A program made the translations under genes and the position numbers. Shown piece after piece: positions 9,349-17,789 of a stretch of 64,000 bases of DNA (position 1 is its first letter; each line of letters opens with the position of its first letter). The notes under the pieces are model-generated. The model searched no databases. It worked only from the letters and a program-made list of their open reading frames with translations, and was not told the DNA's origin. Source of the stretch: an uncultured Thermoanaerobaculia bacterium (GTDB lineage: Bacteria; Acidobacteriota; Thermoanaerobaculia; Multivoradales; Multivoraceae); the NCBI GenBank assembly GCA_951813015.1, contig CATOTG010000006.1, positions 186,001-250,000 of the forward strand, read 5' to 3'.

Positions 9349-9699
9349 TCAGTCGTCCGTCCGCGGCAGGACGACGACCGTGTCACCCGGTCGCACCAGC
9401 CCCAGCTCTTCGCGCGCCAGACGTTCCAGTACCACCGGATCGTCCTGCAGCAGCACGAGCGTGCGTCTAAGGCTGCCGACCCGCAGCACCGCCTCCTCGA
9501 GCTCGAACTCGAGCTCCGCCTCCCGCTCCGCAAGCTCCGCAAGCTCCGCGTAGCTCTCGGCGCCGGCCTTGGCGAGCAACAGGAGAACCAGGATCAGCCC
9601 AAGACCGATCAGCGTCGACAGCGACCGCTGGGTCCATTCCCGCCAACGATCCATGCGCTCACGCAGCCGCCCGAGCCGGTCTGGAGGCGTCGCCGACAC
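9349..9699 (-). CDS. FtsB/DivIC-like septum formation initiator
   Basis: Small bitopic division protein (116 residues). A cytoplasmic basic segment precedes one transmembrane helix (about residues 28-44, Leu-rich). A coiled coil dense in Glu and Leu follows ('AELAELAEREAELEFELEEA'), then the family-typical end 'LERLAREELGLVRPGDTVVVLP', close to the septum-formation-initiator consensus. GTG start. It begins an apparent operon with mfd, the PpiC lipoprotein and the SurA-like gene. FtsB usually pairs with FtsL, which lies 7 kb away in the same direction. Confidence 0.8.
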   Translation of the reverse strand: MSATPPDRLGRLRERMDRWREWTQRSLSTLIGLGLILVLLLLAKAGAESYAELAELAEREAELEFELEEAVLRVGSLRRTLVLLQDDPVVLERLAREELGLVRPGDTVVVLPRTDD

Positions 9700-9792
9700 A
9701 AGCAGAGCCTACACGAGGAGCGGCCTGGAAGCCGGATCGACCCCCAAGGGACGGGGCGCCGTGGACGGGGCGCCATCCCAACCCGCCAAGGG

Positions 9793-9821
9793 TTGACACC
9801 TCACCCGCGCTATGCCAAGAT
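9793..9821 (+). promoter_or_regulatory. sigma70-like promoter of the initiator tRNA
   Basis: A perfect -35 hexamer TTGACA (9793-9798) is followed after 17 bp by CAAGAT, a weak -10 keeping the key A2 and T6. Transcription would start just before the tRNA at 9834. The placement directly upstream of a tRNA gene supports it. Confidence 0.5.
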
Positions 9822-9833
9822 CCTCCGTCCTGA

Positions 9834-9910
<77 letters not shown>

Positions 9911-9920
9911 AGTCTTCAAA

Positions 9921-9943
9921 GGGCGCGGCCGAAGGCCGCGCCC
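9921..9943 (+). terminator. hairpin terminator after tRNA-fMet
   Basis: Perfect 10-bp GC stem (GGGCGCGGCC and GGCCGCGCCC) with a GAA loop, followed by TTCTC. The T tract is short, but the stem is very stable and sits just after the tRNA. An identical hairpin occurs 139 bp further on. Confidence 0.7.
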
Positions 9944-9989
9944 TTCTCGCATTTAGCGGGGGCTGCGCTCACAGCCCGCCGGGCGCTTC

Positions 9990-10049
9990 GTAGCTCCTTG
10001 CGCAGCCATAACCCAAGGCTCGCAGGTTCAAATCCTGCCCCCGCTACCA
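9990..10049 (+). pseudogene. decayed duplicate of the initiator tRNA (3' half intact)
   Basis: From 10007 the sequence repeats the tRNA-fMet from its anticodon to CCA (10049) and the flanking terminator almost base for base, at an offset of 139 bp. The 5' part (acceptor strand, D arm) is diverged and cannot fold as a tRNA, although a GTAGCTC stretch of the D arm survives. The duplicated segment covers 9868-9962 and 10007-10101. Confidence 0.85.
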
Positions 10050-10059
10050 AGTCTTCAAA

Positions 10060-10082
10060 GGGCGCGGCCGAAGGCCGCGCCC
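10060..10082 (+). terminator. duplicate hairpin terminator
   Basis: Exact copy of the hairpin at 9921-9943, carried along in the 139-bp duplication. It lies 26 bp past the 3' end of the converging MFS gene, so it may also end that transcript from the other strand. Confidence 0.6.
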
Positions 10083-10107
10083 TTCTCGCATTCAGCGGGG
10101 GCCAAGC

Positions 10108-11289
10108 TCACTCCGCTCCGGGCAACCGGAGGGACATCGCCGCCGCCACGATGAGCACCACGCCAATCGCGACGAACGGCGCCGCCGGCGACAGCGCCTG
10201 GAACATGTACGCCGCGACCAGCGGCGCGGCGATCTTGCTGGCGTTGCCGTAAGCCTGCTGCACGCCGAGCACCTGCCCGACGACATCGCTTCCGGGGGCG
10301 CGCTTTGACACCTGGGACGTCGTGCAGGGGAAGAGAAGCGAGGCGCCCAGCGGGACGAAGAACACCGCCGCACCGAGCGTCCAGAGACCGGCGGCGAACG
10401 GAATCGCGACCAGGCCGACGCCGAAGCTCACAGCGCCGGCGCGCAGGACGCTGAGCTCTCCGTAGCGCCGGACCGCCCATCCCAGAACGAGCACGCGAAA
10501 CGCGATGGACAGCCCGCCCAGATAGAAGAAGAACAGCCCGATGTTCGACTCGTCCACCCCGAACCGACGCCCAAGATAGAGGCCGATGATCGCCGTCATC
10601 CCCGCCATTCCGACCTGCCCGGCGGCATAGATCCAGATCAACAGGTTCAACGGACGCAGCGGCTGGACCGCCACCCGACCGACCGCGCCGAGGATCGAGT
10701 ACGGCGCCTCCTCCGCGTCGGACTCTTCCCTCCTCCGCCGGGTTTCCGGCAGCCAGCTGCGCGCGAACACCGCGGCCGCCAGGCTGAACGCCGCAGCCAC
10801 CGCGCCGGCCCCGGCCGGATGAAGCTGGTCCGCGAGACTGCCCACCGCCGGACCGATCATCGCCGCCGAACTCGTGACGGCCGTAACCCATCCGATTCCC
10901 TCTGCCCGCCGCTCGCCGGTCACCGAATCCGCGATGTAGGCGAACACCACCGGCACCGTGCCGCCGCCGACACCATGCACCAGCCGGGCCACCAGCAGCA
11001 GTTCGAGCGATTGCGCCATGCCGAAGAGCAGGTAGCCCGCAGCCGACACGACCAGGCCGAGGAGCAGCGCCGGCCGGCGGCCGGAGCGGTCGGCGAGCCG
11101 GCCCCAGAGGGGTGCACTCGCCATCGCCGCCAAGGCGAAGGCGGACACCAGGGCGCCGACTTCGAAGGGGGTCGCGCCGTAGCGTTCGGCGTAGAACGGC
11201 AGGAGCGCCACAACCAGGAACTCGCCCAGCGTGCTGACGAAGGCGACCACCATGAGCGCCGCCAGGCGATGGTCGATCAGGCGCGACAC
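10108..11289 (-). CDS. MFS transporter
   Basis: Inner-membrane secondary transporter of the major facilitator superfamily, probably a drug/H+ antiporter-like exporter. The 393 residues contain about 12 hydrophobic segments. The loop after helix 2 carries the MFS signature 'GRLADRSGRRPAL' (residues ~61-73), and 'GVGGGTVPVVFAYIAD' in helix 4-5 resembles antiporter motif C/D. A charged cytoplasmic loop ('ETRRRREESDAEEA') separates the two halves. The GTG start is 28 nt after the ABC permease gene, so it may be part of that operon. Substrate unknown. Confidence 0.85.
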   Translation of the reverse strand: MSRLIDHRLAALMVVAFVSTLGEFLVVALLPFYAERYGATPFEVGALVSAFALAAMASAPLWGRLADRSGRRPALLLGLVVSAAGYLLFGMAQSLELLLVARLVHGVGGGTVPVVFAYIADSVTGERRAEGIGWVTAVTSSAAMIGPAVGSLADQLHPAGAGAVAAAFSLAAAVFARSWLPETRRRREESDAEEAPYSILGAVGRVAVQPLRPLNLLIWIYAAGQVGMAGMTAIIGLYLGRRFGVDESNIGLFFFYLGGLSIAFRVLVLGWAVRRYGELSVLRAGAVSFGVGLVAIPFAAGLWTLGAAVFFVPLGASLLFPCTTSQVSKRAPGSDVVGQVLGVQQAYGNASKIAAPLVAAYMFQALSPAAPFVAIGVVLIVAAAMSLRLPGAE

Positions 11290-11317
11290 CGGGCTCTCCG
11301 GCTGGACGTCAGGGCGC

Positions 11318-12958
11318 TCAGAGCCGGCCGCCGGAGCGGTCGTCCCAGGCGATGAAAGCGGCCGCGCTCAGTACCATGAGCAGCACGCCGTAAGCGGCGG
11401 CGATGCCCGTCTCCTGGATCCTCAGGCTGGACTGGATCTCGATCGAAATGGGACGCGTGTCGTAGGTGTAGAGCACAATCGACGTCACGAAGTCGCCCAG
11501 CATCGTGATGAAGGCGAGGCCGGCGCCCGCGATCACCGCCGGCCGCAACAGCGGCAACACGATCTGCACCACCGTCCTCAACGCGCCCGCGCCGAGACTC
11601 GCCGCCGCCTCTTCCAGGCGCGGGTCGAGCTGACGCATCCCGGCGAAGATCGAACGGCCGGTCAGGGGCAGCGAGCGGACCAGGTACGCCAGGGGCAGGA
11701 TCCAGAGCGTCCCCACCAAAACGAACCGGCCGACCCAGGGGGCGTTGACGCTCATCGCCGCCGCCAGGGCAAGAGCGAACACGGTGCCGGGAATCGCCCA
11801 GGGCAGGGTCATCATCGCCTCCAGCGCCCGGCCGGGCAGACCGCCGCGCCGGAGCGACAATCGCGCCGCGGCGACGCCCACGACGATCGCCGCCAAGGTC
11901 GCCGCGGCGGCCATCCACAGCGAGTTGAGAGCAGGCCGCAGCCGTTCAGCCGAAGACAGCAGATCGCCGTAGTTCACGAGGCCGAGCACCGGCGGGAACG
12001 CCTCGACGGTCCACGTGTTCGGTGGCACGAGCGACATCAGGATCAGCGTCGCGTGGGGCAGCAGCAACACGCCCGCCAGGACCCAGCCACCCGCCGCCGC
12101 CGCGACCCGGGCACGCTGAGTCTGCAGCCGCCTGCGCGCCGGCGGCGTGCCCCGCGCGCCCGACGCCAGGTCCAGGCCCGGATCGATCCGGCGCAGCAGC
12201 AACAGCGAGCCGAAGGCCAGGAGCGCCAGCATCGTCGTTTCGACGTAGGCCATCCGCAGTTCCCCGTTCAGCTTCGAGGCGACGATCTGGGTCGTCATCA
12301 CCCGGAACCCTCCCCCGAAGATGTAGGGCGCGGAGAAGGAGCCGAGCGACGTCATGAACGTGAGCAGCGTCGCCCCGGCCAACGCCGGCCGCAGCCGCGG
12401 CAGGGTCACGCGGAACAGAATCTGCGACCGGCTCGCACCGAGGCTTTGCGCGGCCTCGATGGCCGCTCCGTCCTGCCCGGAGAGTCCAGCCCGCGTGAAC
12501 AGGTAGAAGTAGACGTACATCGAGTACGCGTGGACCAGGAGGATCGCCCACGCCCCGGTGAGCCGCCACGACACGTCGAGACCCACGGTCTGCAGCCCCC
12601 GCGCCGCGAGACCGCTCTCGCCGTAGAGAAACAGGAAGGCGATGACGCCGACCAGCGGAGGCAGCGCAACCGGCAGCGCAACCAGAGCGCCGAGCAGGCG
12701 CCGGCCCGGGATCTCGTTGCGTTCGAACAGGAACCCGAGCGGCACGCCGACCGCGGCCGCGGCCAGCGTCGAAAGCACGGAGATCCACAGCGTCCGCCAC
12801 ATCGCGTTCCACTCGTCGGCGCGGGTGAAGAAGGACCGGAACGCCTCCGTCGTCGGGCCATCGGCGTCCGGACCGCCGATGCCGAAGGCCTCCGCCGCGA
12901 CGACGAGCAGCGGGTAGCCGACGAGCCAGACGAGGAACGCCAGGACCAGCCACGGCAT
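11318..12958 (-). CDS. Fe3+-type ABC transporter permease, two fused domains
   Basis: Inner-membrane permease of the FbpB/SfuB type: two BPD_transp_1 domains fused in 546 residues with about 12 membrane helices. Each half has an EAA-loop-like stretch contacting the ATPase ('AIEAAQSLGASRSQILFRVTLPRLRPAL' split over residues ~160-190, and 'EEAAASLGAGALRTVVQIVLP' in the second half). I chose the ATG at 12958, 44 nt after the ATPase gene, because reading begins there with a hydrophobic helix; a GTG at 12976 is an alternative. Order binding protein-ATPase-permease supports ferric iron or a related anion as substrate. Confidence 0.88.
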   Translation of the reverse strand: MPWLVLAFLVWLVGYPLLVVAAEAFGIGGPDADGPTTEAFRSFFTRADEWNAMWRTLWISVLSTLAAAAVGVPLGFLFERNEIPGRRLLGALVALPVALPPLVGVIAFLFLYGESGLAARGLQTVGLDVSWRLTGAWAILLVHAYSMYVYFYLFTRAGLSGQDGAAIEAAQSLGASRSQILFRVTLPRLRPALAGATLLTFMTSLGSFSAPYIFGGGFRVMTTQIVASKLNGELRMAYVETTMLALLAFGSLLLLRRIDPGLDLASGARGTPPARRRLQTQRARVAAAAGGWVLAGVLLLPHATLILMSLVPPNTWTVEAFPPVLGLVNYGDLLSSAERLRPALNSLWMAAAATLAAIVVGVAAARLSLRRGGLPGRALEAMMTLPWAIPGTVFALALAAAMSVNAPWVGRFVLVGTLWILPLAYLVRSLPLTGRSIFAGMRQLDPRLEEAAASLGAGALRTVVQIVLPLLRPAVIAGAGLAFITMLGDFVTSIVLYTYDTRPISIEIQSSLRIQETGIAAAYGVLLMVLSAAAFIAWDDRSGGRL

Positions 12959-13002
12959 GAGCGACCGGAGTTGCACCGAGCCGCGGCCGCGACTCGCGGG
13001 GT

Positions 13003-14154
13003 TCAAGACCCGGCCCCGGTCGACCCGGCCGGGAAGACGCGCGGCGGCGGCTCCTGCGCAGCCGGTCGCACGACGCAGGCCCCGCTCAGGCCGGCCGCGG
13101 CGCCGGGCATCGCGACTTCGACGGAGACGGAATCCGCCGCTGCCCCGAAGCCGTCGGACGGGGCGGTCAACCGGACGGTGTAGAAGCTGCTGCTGCCGGT
13201 GTAGCGCTCGACCTCGATCTCGCCTCTCAAGCCGGTTTTCGCGCCCGGCGCCAGCTCGAGCGCTTCGATCTCCAGGGCCTCCGGGCGGACGCACACGTCG
13301 ACCCGGTCGCCGGCCTCGATCCCGCCGCCGCCCTGGCAGGACCAGACCTGCGGAGCCCGCTGCGACCCGATTCGGACCTCGAGCGCGTCGCCGGCGCCTC
13401 TCGCCTCGACCACTCCCGGCAGCACGGAGCAGCGGCCGACGAACGTCGCGACAAACCGCGACGCGGGATCCTGGTAAAGCTCCGCGGGCGCCGCGACCTG
13501 CTCCAGCCGGCCGTCATTCAGCAACCCGATCCGCTCCCCGAGTTCGAACGCCTCCTCCTGCTCGTGAGTGACCAGCACCGTCGTGATGCCGGTCTGCTTG
13601 ACCGTGTGGCGCAAATCGATGCGCGTCTCCTCGCGCAGCGCCGGATCGAGGTTGGAGAGCGGCTCGTCGAGCAGCAGGACCCGCGGCCGCGGCGCCAGTG
13701 CCCGGGCCAGGGCGACCCGCTGCTGTTGGCCGCCCGAAAGTTCGGCGATCCGCCTCGCCTCGAATCCGCCCAGGCGCACGAGTTCCAGCATCTCGGCGAC
13801 GCGCGCCTGCACGTCGCCCCGCCCGCCGCCGCGGACCTTCAGCCCGAAGGCCACGTTCTCCGCCACGCTCAGATGCGGGAAGAGCGCGTAGCTCTGGAAC
13901 AGCATGCCGACGCCGCGACGGGCCGGCGGCAGGTGTTCCACCGCCTCGTCCGCGATCAGCAGGCACCCCCGGTCGAGCTGTTCAAAGCCCGCCAGCAACC
14001 GCAGCATCGTCGTCTTGCCGCTGCCGCTCGGGCCCAGCAGAGCGAAGATCTCGCCCGGCTCGACATCGAGCGAAACGCCGGCAAGAACGACCGTGTCGTC
14101 GAACGACTTGTAGACGTCGTCGAACCGGACGGAGGCGCCGGCCGCCAGGCTCAT
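13003..14154 (-). CDS. Fe3+/polyamine-type ABC transporter ATP-binding protein
   Basis: ATPase of a FbpC/PotA-type importer, 383 residues. Walker A is 'GPSGSGKTT' (residues 41-49), the Q-loop 'MLFQSYALFPHL' near 85, the signature 'LSGGQQQRVALARAL' near 135 and Walker B 'RVLLLDEPLSNLD' near 155. 'VLVTHEQEEAFELGERI' is the switch-His region. A C-terminal TOBE-like regulatory domain occupies about residues 250-383. The ATG overlaps the stop of the binding-protein gene (ATGA). An upstream in-frame extension inside the previous gene is disregarded. Confidence 0.93.
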   Translation of the reverse strand: MSLAAGASVRFDDVYKSFDDTVVLAGVSLDVEPGEIFALLGPSGSGKTTMLRLLAGFEQLDRGCLLIADEAVEHLPPARRGVGMLFQSYALFPHLSVAENVAFGLKVRGGGRGDVQARVAEMLELVRLGGFEARRIAELSGGQQQRVALARALAPRPRVLLLDEPLSNLDPALREETRIDLRHTVKQTGITTVLVTHEQEEAFELGERIGLLNDGRLEQVAAPAELYQDPASRFVATFVGRCSVLPGVVEARGAGDALEVRIGSQRAPQVWSCQGGGGIEAGDRVDVCVRPEALEIEALELAPGAKTGLRGEIEVERYTGSSSFYTVRLTAPSDGFGAAADSVSVEVAMPGAAAGLSGACVVRPAAQEPPPRVFPAGSTGAGS

Positions 14155-15257
14155 CCCCCGCCCTGACCGCGAACGGCCCGGTCCCACTCCGCCATCCACT
14201 CGGACCCGTTCTCCTCGATCATCTGCCAGTCGACCTCGGCCCGACGAAGGCGCGACTGCACGTCCGCCACCCACGGCGCGAGCTCCGCGGCGTCCAGATC
14301 GCCCCGCGCCGGAAGGCGGAACGCCTCGCGCACCGCCAGGGCCAGCGCCTCGGGCGAGCCCAGCCAGTCGAGGAAGGCCTCGGCCTCCCCCGGGTGCTCC
14401 GAGCCCGCGACGACGCCCACCGAGTCCTGGATCACCGCCGTGCCGCTTGCCGGGAACCGGTAGGCGACGGGGGCGCCCCGGTCGATCAGGGAGAGCGTGT
14501 CCGTCATCTCCCAGAGCGTCAGCACTCCCTCCTGCCGGGTCAGCTTCTCGTGCAGAACCGCGGGGCTGTGCACGTACTCCCGGGTCTGGCCGTCGAGCCG
14601 GCGCAGCCAGGCGAAGCCGGCCTCAGCGCTCCCGGTCTCCACGACCGAGTCGGCCAGGATCTTGCCGAAGATCGTCCGCATCGTGCCGCTCGCGAGCGGG
14701 TCGCGGATCACGACCTCGTCGTGCCAGCGCTCATCGAGCAGATCGTCCCAGTCGGCCGGCGCCTCGTCGGCGCTGATCGCGTCGCGGTTGTACACGATGA
14801 TCGTCGGCGTCTGGTAGAGCGTGTAGTAGAGACCCTCCGGGTGCCGGTCCGCGGCGTCCAGGACGCCGGCCCACGAGGGCTCGGACGGCGCCAGCAGACC
14901 CTCGGCAGCGCCCCGCGCCAGGATCGTCGCCGGGCCTCCGAACCAGACGTCCGCCTGCGGATTCGCGCGCTCGGAGCGAATGCGGTCATAGACCTCCTGC
15001 GACCCCATGTCGAGCCAGCGGACATCGACATCGGGGCGAGCCGCTTCGTACGCCTGCTCGACGACCGTCAGCAGATCCCGCCCATGCGGCGAGTAGACGA
15101 CCAACGGCGTCCGCCCGTCACCGCCGCAGCCCGCCACGGCCGCGGCGGCCGCGAGCGCAAGCAGTAGGGCCCCGTACCCGCGGCGCAGATCACCAGGATG
15201 GTGATCCGCTGCTGCGGCCTCAACTGATCGACGGCCCAGGGCCAAGGCGTTCCGCAT
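14151..15257 (-). CDS. extracellular solute-binding lipoprotein, iron(III) ABC type
   Basis: Periplasmic binding component (368 residues) of the importer encoded with it. A long N-terminus leads to the lipobox 'AVAGC' (Cys44), followed by 'TPLVVYSPHGRDLLTVV', the typical start of an SBP_bac_11/FbpA fold. Tyr residues that often bind ferric iron are present in 'EGLYYTLYQTPTIIVYNRD'. The signal region before the lipobox is longer than usual, so the real start may lie downstream of 15257. First gene of a 4-bp-overlapped operon with ATPase, permease and perhaps the MFS gene. Confidence 0.87.
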   Translation of the reverse strand: MRNALALGRRSVEAAAADHHPGDLRRGYGALLLALAAAAAVAGCGGDGRTPLVVYSPHGRDLLTVVEQAYEAARPDVDVRWLDMGSQEVYDRIRSERANPQADVWFGGPATILARGAAEGLLAPSEPSWAGVLDAADRHPEGLYYTLYQTPTIIVYNRDAISADEAPADWDDLLDERWHDEVVIRDPLASGTMRTIFGKILADSVVETGSAEAGFAWLRRLDGQTREYVHSPAVLHEKLTRQEGVLTLWEMTDTLSLIDRGAPVAYRFPASGTAVIQDSVGVVAGSEHPGEAEAFLDWLGSPEALALAVREAFRLPARGDLDAAELAPWVADVQSRLRRAEVDWQMIEENGSEWMAEWDRAVRGQGGG

Positions 15258-15574
15258 CGGCCGCCAAGTGTACGCGGCCGGCCGCGCTGGCGGGGCGGCG
15301 GCGGCGTGGAGGCGTCATCCGCCGCCCCGGGAGACCGGAGGAGAGGGTCCCAGGGGCCACTCGCGCTTCGGCGAAAGATGGAGGACGGCGCCGCTACGAC
15401 GCAGCCAGACATCGGGCCACGTTGAGAGGCGTAGCAAGAGGGCGTTGACCACGGATCGGAAACCGCCTCGGTCGAACCAACAGGTACGCCGCGGCTGTAG
15501 GTCTGCTGCCAGCGGTGACCGTCCCGGTTGAGGGGCCAGCGGACTAGACTCGGAACCTGAGGACCCAGGAGACG
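15258..15574. other. intergenic region between divergent genes
   Basis: No convincing coding potential. It must hold the promoters of the iron-transport operon (minus) and of the DUF433 gene (plus), but I see no clear -35/-10 pair or iron-box-like palindrome. AGGAG precedes the DUF433 ATG by three bases. Confidence 0.6.
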
Positions 15575-15826
15575 ATGTCCAGGACGAACACGGAACTACT
15601 CGCTCGGATCACCGCCCGTCCGGATGTCTTCGGCGGCAAGCCGATCATCCGTGACATGCGGATCTCCGTGGAGCTGATCCTCAGTCTCCTGGCGCAGGGG
15701 GCAACTGCCGACGCCATCCTGGAGGACTATCCGGATCTCGAAGCGGACGACATCCGGGCCTGCACGGCCTATGCGCATGCAGTCATCGCGCGAGACACGC
15801 TGTCCGCAGTGTCCGTCGCCAGGTAG
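15575..15826 (+). CDS. DUF433 antitoxin
   Basis: Small DNA-binding antitoxin-type protein, 83 residues. It matches the DUF433 pattern 'FGGKPIIRDMRISVELILSLLAQGATADAILEDYPDLEADDI', here residues 19-59 (given in pieces: 'FGGKPIIRDMRI' and 'ILEDYPDLEADDI'). It is the first gene of a two-gene cassette whose second gene is a DUF5615 PIN-like protein; the stop (TAG) and the next start (GTG) share one base. This pairing is a well-known type II toxin-antitoxin arrangement. Function inferred from family and context. Confidence 0.88.
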   Translation: MSRTNTELLARITARPDVFGGKPIIRDMRISVELILSLLAQGATADAILEDYPDLEADDIRACTAYAHAVIARDTLSAVSVAR

Positions 15827-16179
15827 TGCGGTTCCTTGTGGACCGATGTGCCGGCCGGCGGCTGGCCGAGTGGCTGCGTGAACAAGGACACGATGTCGTT
15901 GAATCGCTCGAACTCGGGCCCGATCCGGGCGACACAGCGCTACTCCATCAAGCGGCCGAGAACGACCGAATCCTGGTCACGATAGACACGGATTTCGGCG
16001 AACTGATCTTCGGGCAAGCGGCAGCCCATGCGGGCTTGGTGCGGCTACCCGATGTTCCCGCGGAGCGGCGAACCGCGTTGACGAACGAGCTGTTGGAGCG
16101 CCATCGGCGCGAGCTGGAGGCGCTAGCGGTGATCACGATACGAGGTGAACGAGTCCGGGTCTCGCGCCAACCTTCCTGA
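15826..16179 (+). CDS. DUF5615 PIN-like toxin
   Basis: Predicted Mut7-C/PIN-like RNase toxin, 117 residues. The N-terminus 'FLVDRCAGRRLAEWLREQGHDV' and the central 'NDRILVTIDTDFGELIF' keep the acidic residues expected of the fold (Asp5, and the Asp pair in 'TIDTDFG'). The GTG start overlaps the antitoxin stop by one base, giving translational coupling. Its neighbour downstream is a decayed antitoxin of another family, so the spot has collected several addiction modules. Confidence 0.85.
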   Translation: MRFLVDRCAGRRLAEWLREQGHDVVESLELGPDPGDTALLHQAAENDRILVTIDTDFGELIFGQAAAHAGLVRLPDVPAERRTALTNELLERHRRELEALAVITIRGERVRVSRQPS

Positions 16180-16224
16180 CTCCACACGGACCAGGCTGCA
16201 GTCACCCGAGGCTTCCGCCGCGCA

Positions 16225-16324
16225 GGCCTCTCAGGTAGAGGCGGGCATCTTCCCGAATACCGATGTGTTCGGCGGCATCCCACTTCTTGAATGTCTCGGT
16301 CAGGTCTTCCTCCAGTCCTTCCCC
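16225..16324 (-). pseudogene. remnant of an addiction-module antidote gene
   Basis: These 100 bases align along their length with the 5' part of the intact antidote gene at 19145-19244. Translation recalls 'TETFKKWDAAEH' and 'REDARLYL'. The start codon has become CTG although the GGAGGAAG ribosome-binding sequence remains, and after about 30 codons the similarity stops. It is therefore a dead N-terminal fragment. Confidence 0.8.
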
Positions 16325-16337
16325 TGACCCGTTGGCC

Positions 16338-16646
16338 TCAACAAGCCGACCGTTTCACCAGACTTGGATGAAACCGGCGCAAGTTGCGGAAGTAGGCGCG
16401 GTTGGCGGAGGCGAGCCAGTCGAGGTCGACGGCGCTGGGATCATCCACTTCGGCGAACTGACCCTCGAGCAGCCGCCTGGGAAACAGCAGCATCTCGCCG
16501 ACGACCAGCACCTGTTCGCCGTTCTCCAGAGCCTCCCCGACTTCGAGACCCTCGGCCTCAAGCTCACTCCGGAGCAGGCGGGTCAGCCGCCGGACCTGAT
16601 CATCGACGTCGTTGCTAGCCACCGTCCAACCCTGCCACCAGATCAC
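16338..16646 (-). CDS. hypothetical acidic protein
   Basis: Unrecognised 102-residue protein. It has an amphipathic, charged middle ('VRRLTRLLRSELEAEGLEVGEALENGE' region, residues 18-44) and a basic C-terminus ('YFRNLRRFHPSLVKRSAC'). It has no signal or membrane segment. It lies divergently from the proline-racemase-family gene and directly after the antitoxin remnant. The reading frame could be a small regulator or a leftover of the neighbouring module. Confidence 0.4.
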   Translation of the reverse strand: MIWWQGWTVASNDVDDQVRRLTRLLRSELEAEGLEVGEALENGEQVLVVGEMLLFPRRLLEGQFAEVDDPSAVDLDWLASANRAYFRNLRRFHPSLVKRSAC

Positions 16647-16717
16647 GCTCCGACGGAACCCGCTTCAACTCGTCGTGCCGCGGCCGATGTCTCGCGCTGT
16701 CGTAGGCTGGGTTCCGC

Positions 16718-17788
16718 ATGCATGTCTCCCAAGTGATCCACGCCGTCGACACGCACGTCTGCGGCGAACCGGGGCGGGTAATCGTCGGCGGCTTCCTCGA
16801 CGTCCCCGGGGCGACGATGTTCGAGAAGATGCGCTACCTTGAGACCGAGGAGGACGAACTCCGGCTGCGGATGCTGCGCGAGCCGCGCGGCTATCCCGCG
16901 GCGAACTGCAACCTGATCCTGCCGCCGACCCATCCCGACGCGGTGGCCGGTTACGTGATCATGGAGCAGGTCGAGTACCCCGGCATGTCCGGCACGAACA
17001 CGATCGCCGTGGTCACCGTGCTGATCGAGACCGGGATGGCGCCGCATACCGAGCCCGTCACCGAACTCACCCTGGAGTCGCCGGCCGGCCTGATCCGGGT
17101 GCGCGCCGACGTCGAGCGGGGCAAGGTGAAGCGGGTCGAGTTCGAGAACGTACCCGCCTTCGCCGTTCACCTCGACGCCGTGCTCGACGTCCCGGAACTC
17201 GGCAAGGTCACGGTCGACGTCGCCTACGGCGGCATGTTCTTCGTCATTGCCGACGCGGACCAGGTCGGCCTGACCCTGGCGCCGGACGAGGCCGCCGAAG
17301 CGACCCGCGTCGGCGAGATGATCAAGGCGGCCTGCCAGGAGCAGTTGGCTCCGCCCGTTCACCCGCTGAACCCGGAGATCCGGGGCGTCACGATCGGTCA
17401 GCTCTCCGCGCCGCCACTTGCGGCCGGCGCCCACCGGCGCAACACGGTGATCGTGTCCACCGGGAAGCTCGACTGGGACAAGCCGCTGACGTGGACCGGC
17501 GCCCTTGACCGCTCCCCCTGCGGCACGGGCACCTGCGCGAAGATGGCGGCAATGTGGGCCAAGGGCGAACTGCCGCTCGGCCAGGAGTTCGTCCACGAGG
17601 GCGTCCTCGGCACGACGTTCACCGGGCGCATGGTGCGCGAGACGAAGGTCGGCGACGTCGACGCCGCGGTGCCCACGCTGGCGGGCGCCGCGTGGATTAC
17701 CGGCTTCGCCCAGTACGTCGTCGATCCGGAGGACCCGTTCCCGAACGGATTCACCGTCGGCGACATCTGGGGCGGCCAGGAGGGCTGA
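16718..17788 (+). CDS. proline racemase family enzyme, Ser/Cys active site
   Basis: Member of the proline racemase / hydroxyproline epimerase / trans-3-hydroxyproline dehydratase family, 356 residues, cytoplasmic. In racemases two Cys act as acid and base. Here the second is kept in 'DRSPCGTGTCAKMA' (Cys268), but the first position is Ser91 in 'YPGMSGTNTIAVVT'. Loss of one Cys is typical of dehydratase-type or functionally diverged members, so racemase activity should not be assumed. It is followed after one base by an aldo/keto reductase gene, suggesting a small catabolic operon for an imino or hydroxy acid. Confidence 0.88.
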   Translation: MHVSQVIHAVDTHVCGEPGRVIVGGFLDVPGATMFEKMRYLETEEDELRLRMLREPRGYPAANCNLILPPTHPDAVAGYVIMEQVEYPGMSGTNTIAVVTVLIETGMAPHTEPVTELTLESPAGLIRVRADVERGKVKRVEFENVPAFAVHLDAVLDVPELGKVTVDVAYGGMFFVIADADQVGLTLAPDEAAEATRVGEMIKAACQEQLAPPVHPLNPEIRGVTIGQLSAPPLAAGAHRRNTVIVSTGKLDWDKPLTWTGALDRSPCGTGTCAKMAAMWAKGELPLGQEFVHEGVLGTTFTGRMVRETKVGDVDAAVPTLAGAAWITGFAQYVVDPEDPFPNGFTVGDIWGGQEG

Positions 17789-17789
17789 C

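Noticed and set aside
13003..13294. Extended N-terminus of the iron permease overlapping the ATPase gene
   Set aside because: The extension is Arg-rich antisense-like sequence; the membrane protein begins at 12958.
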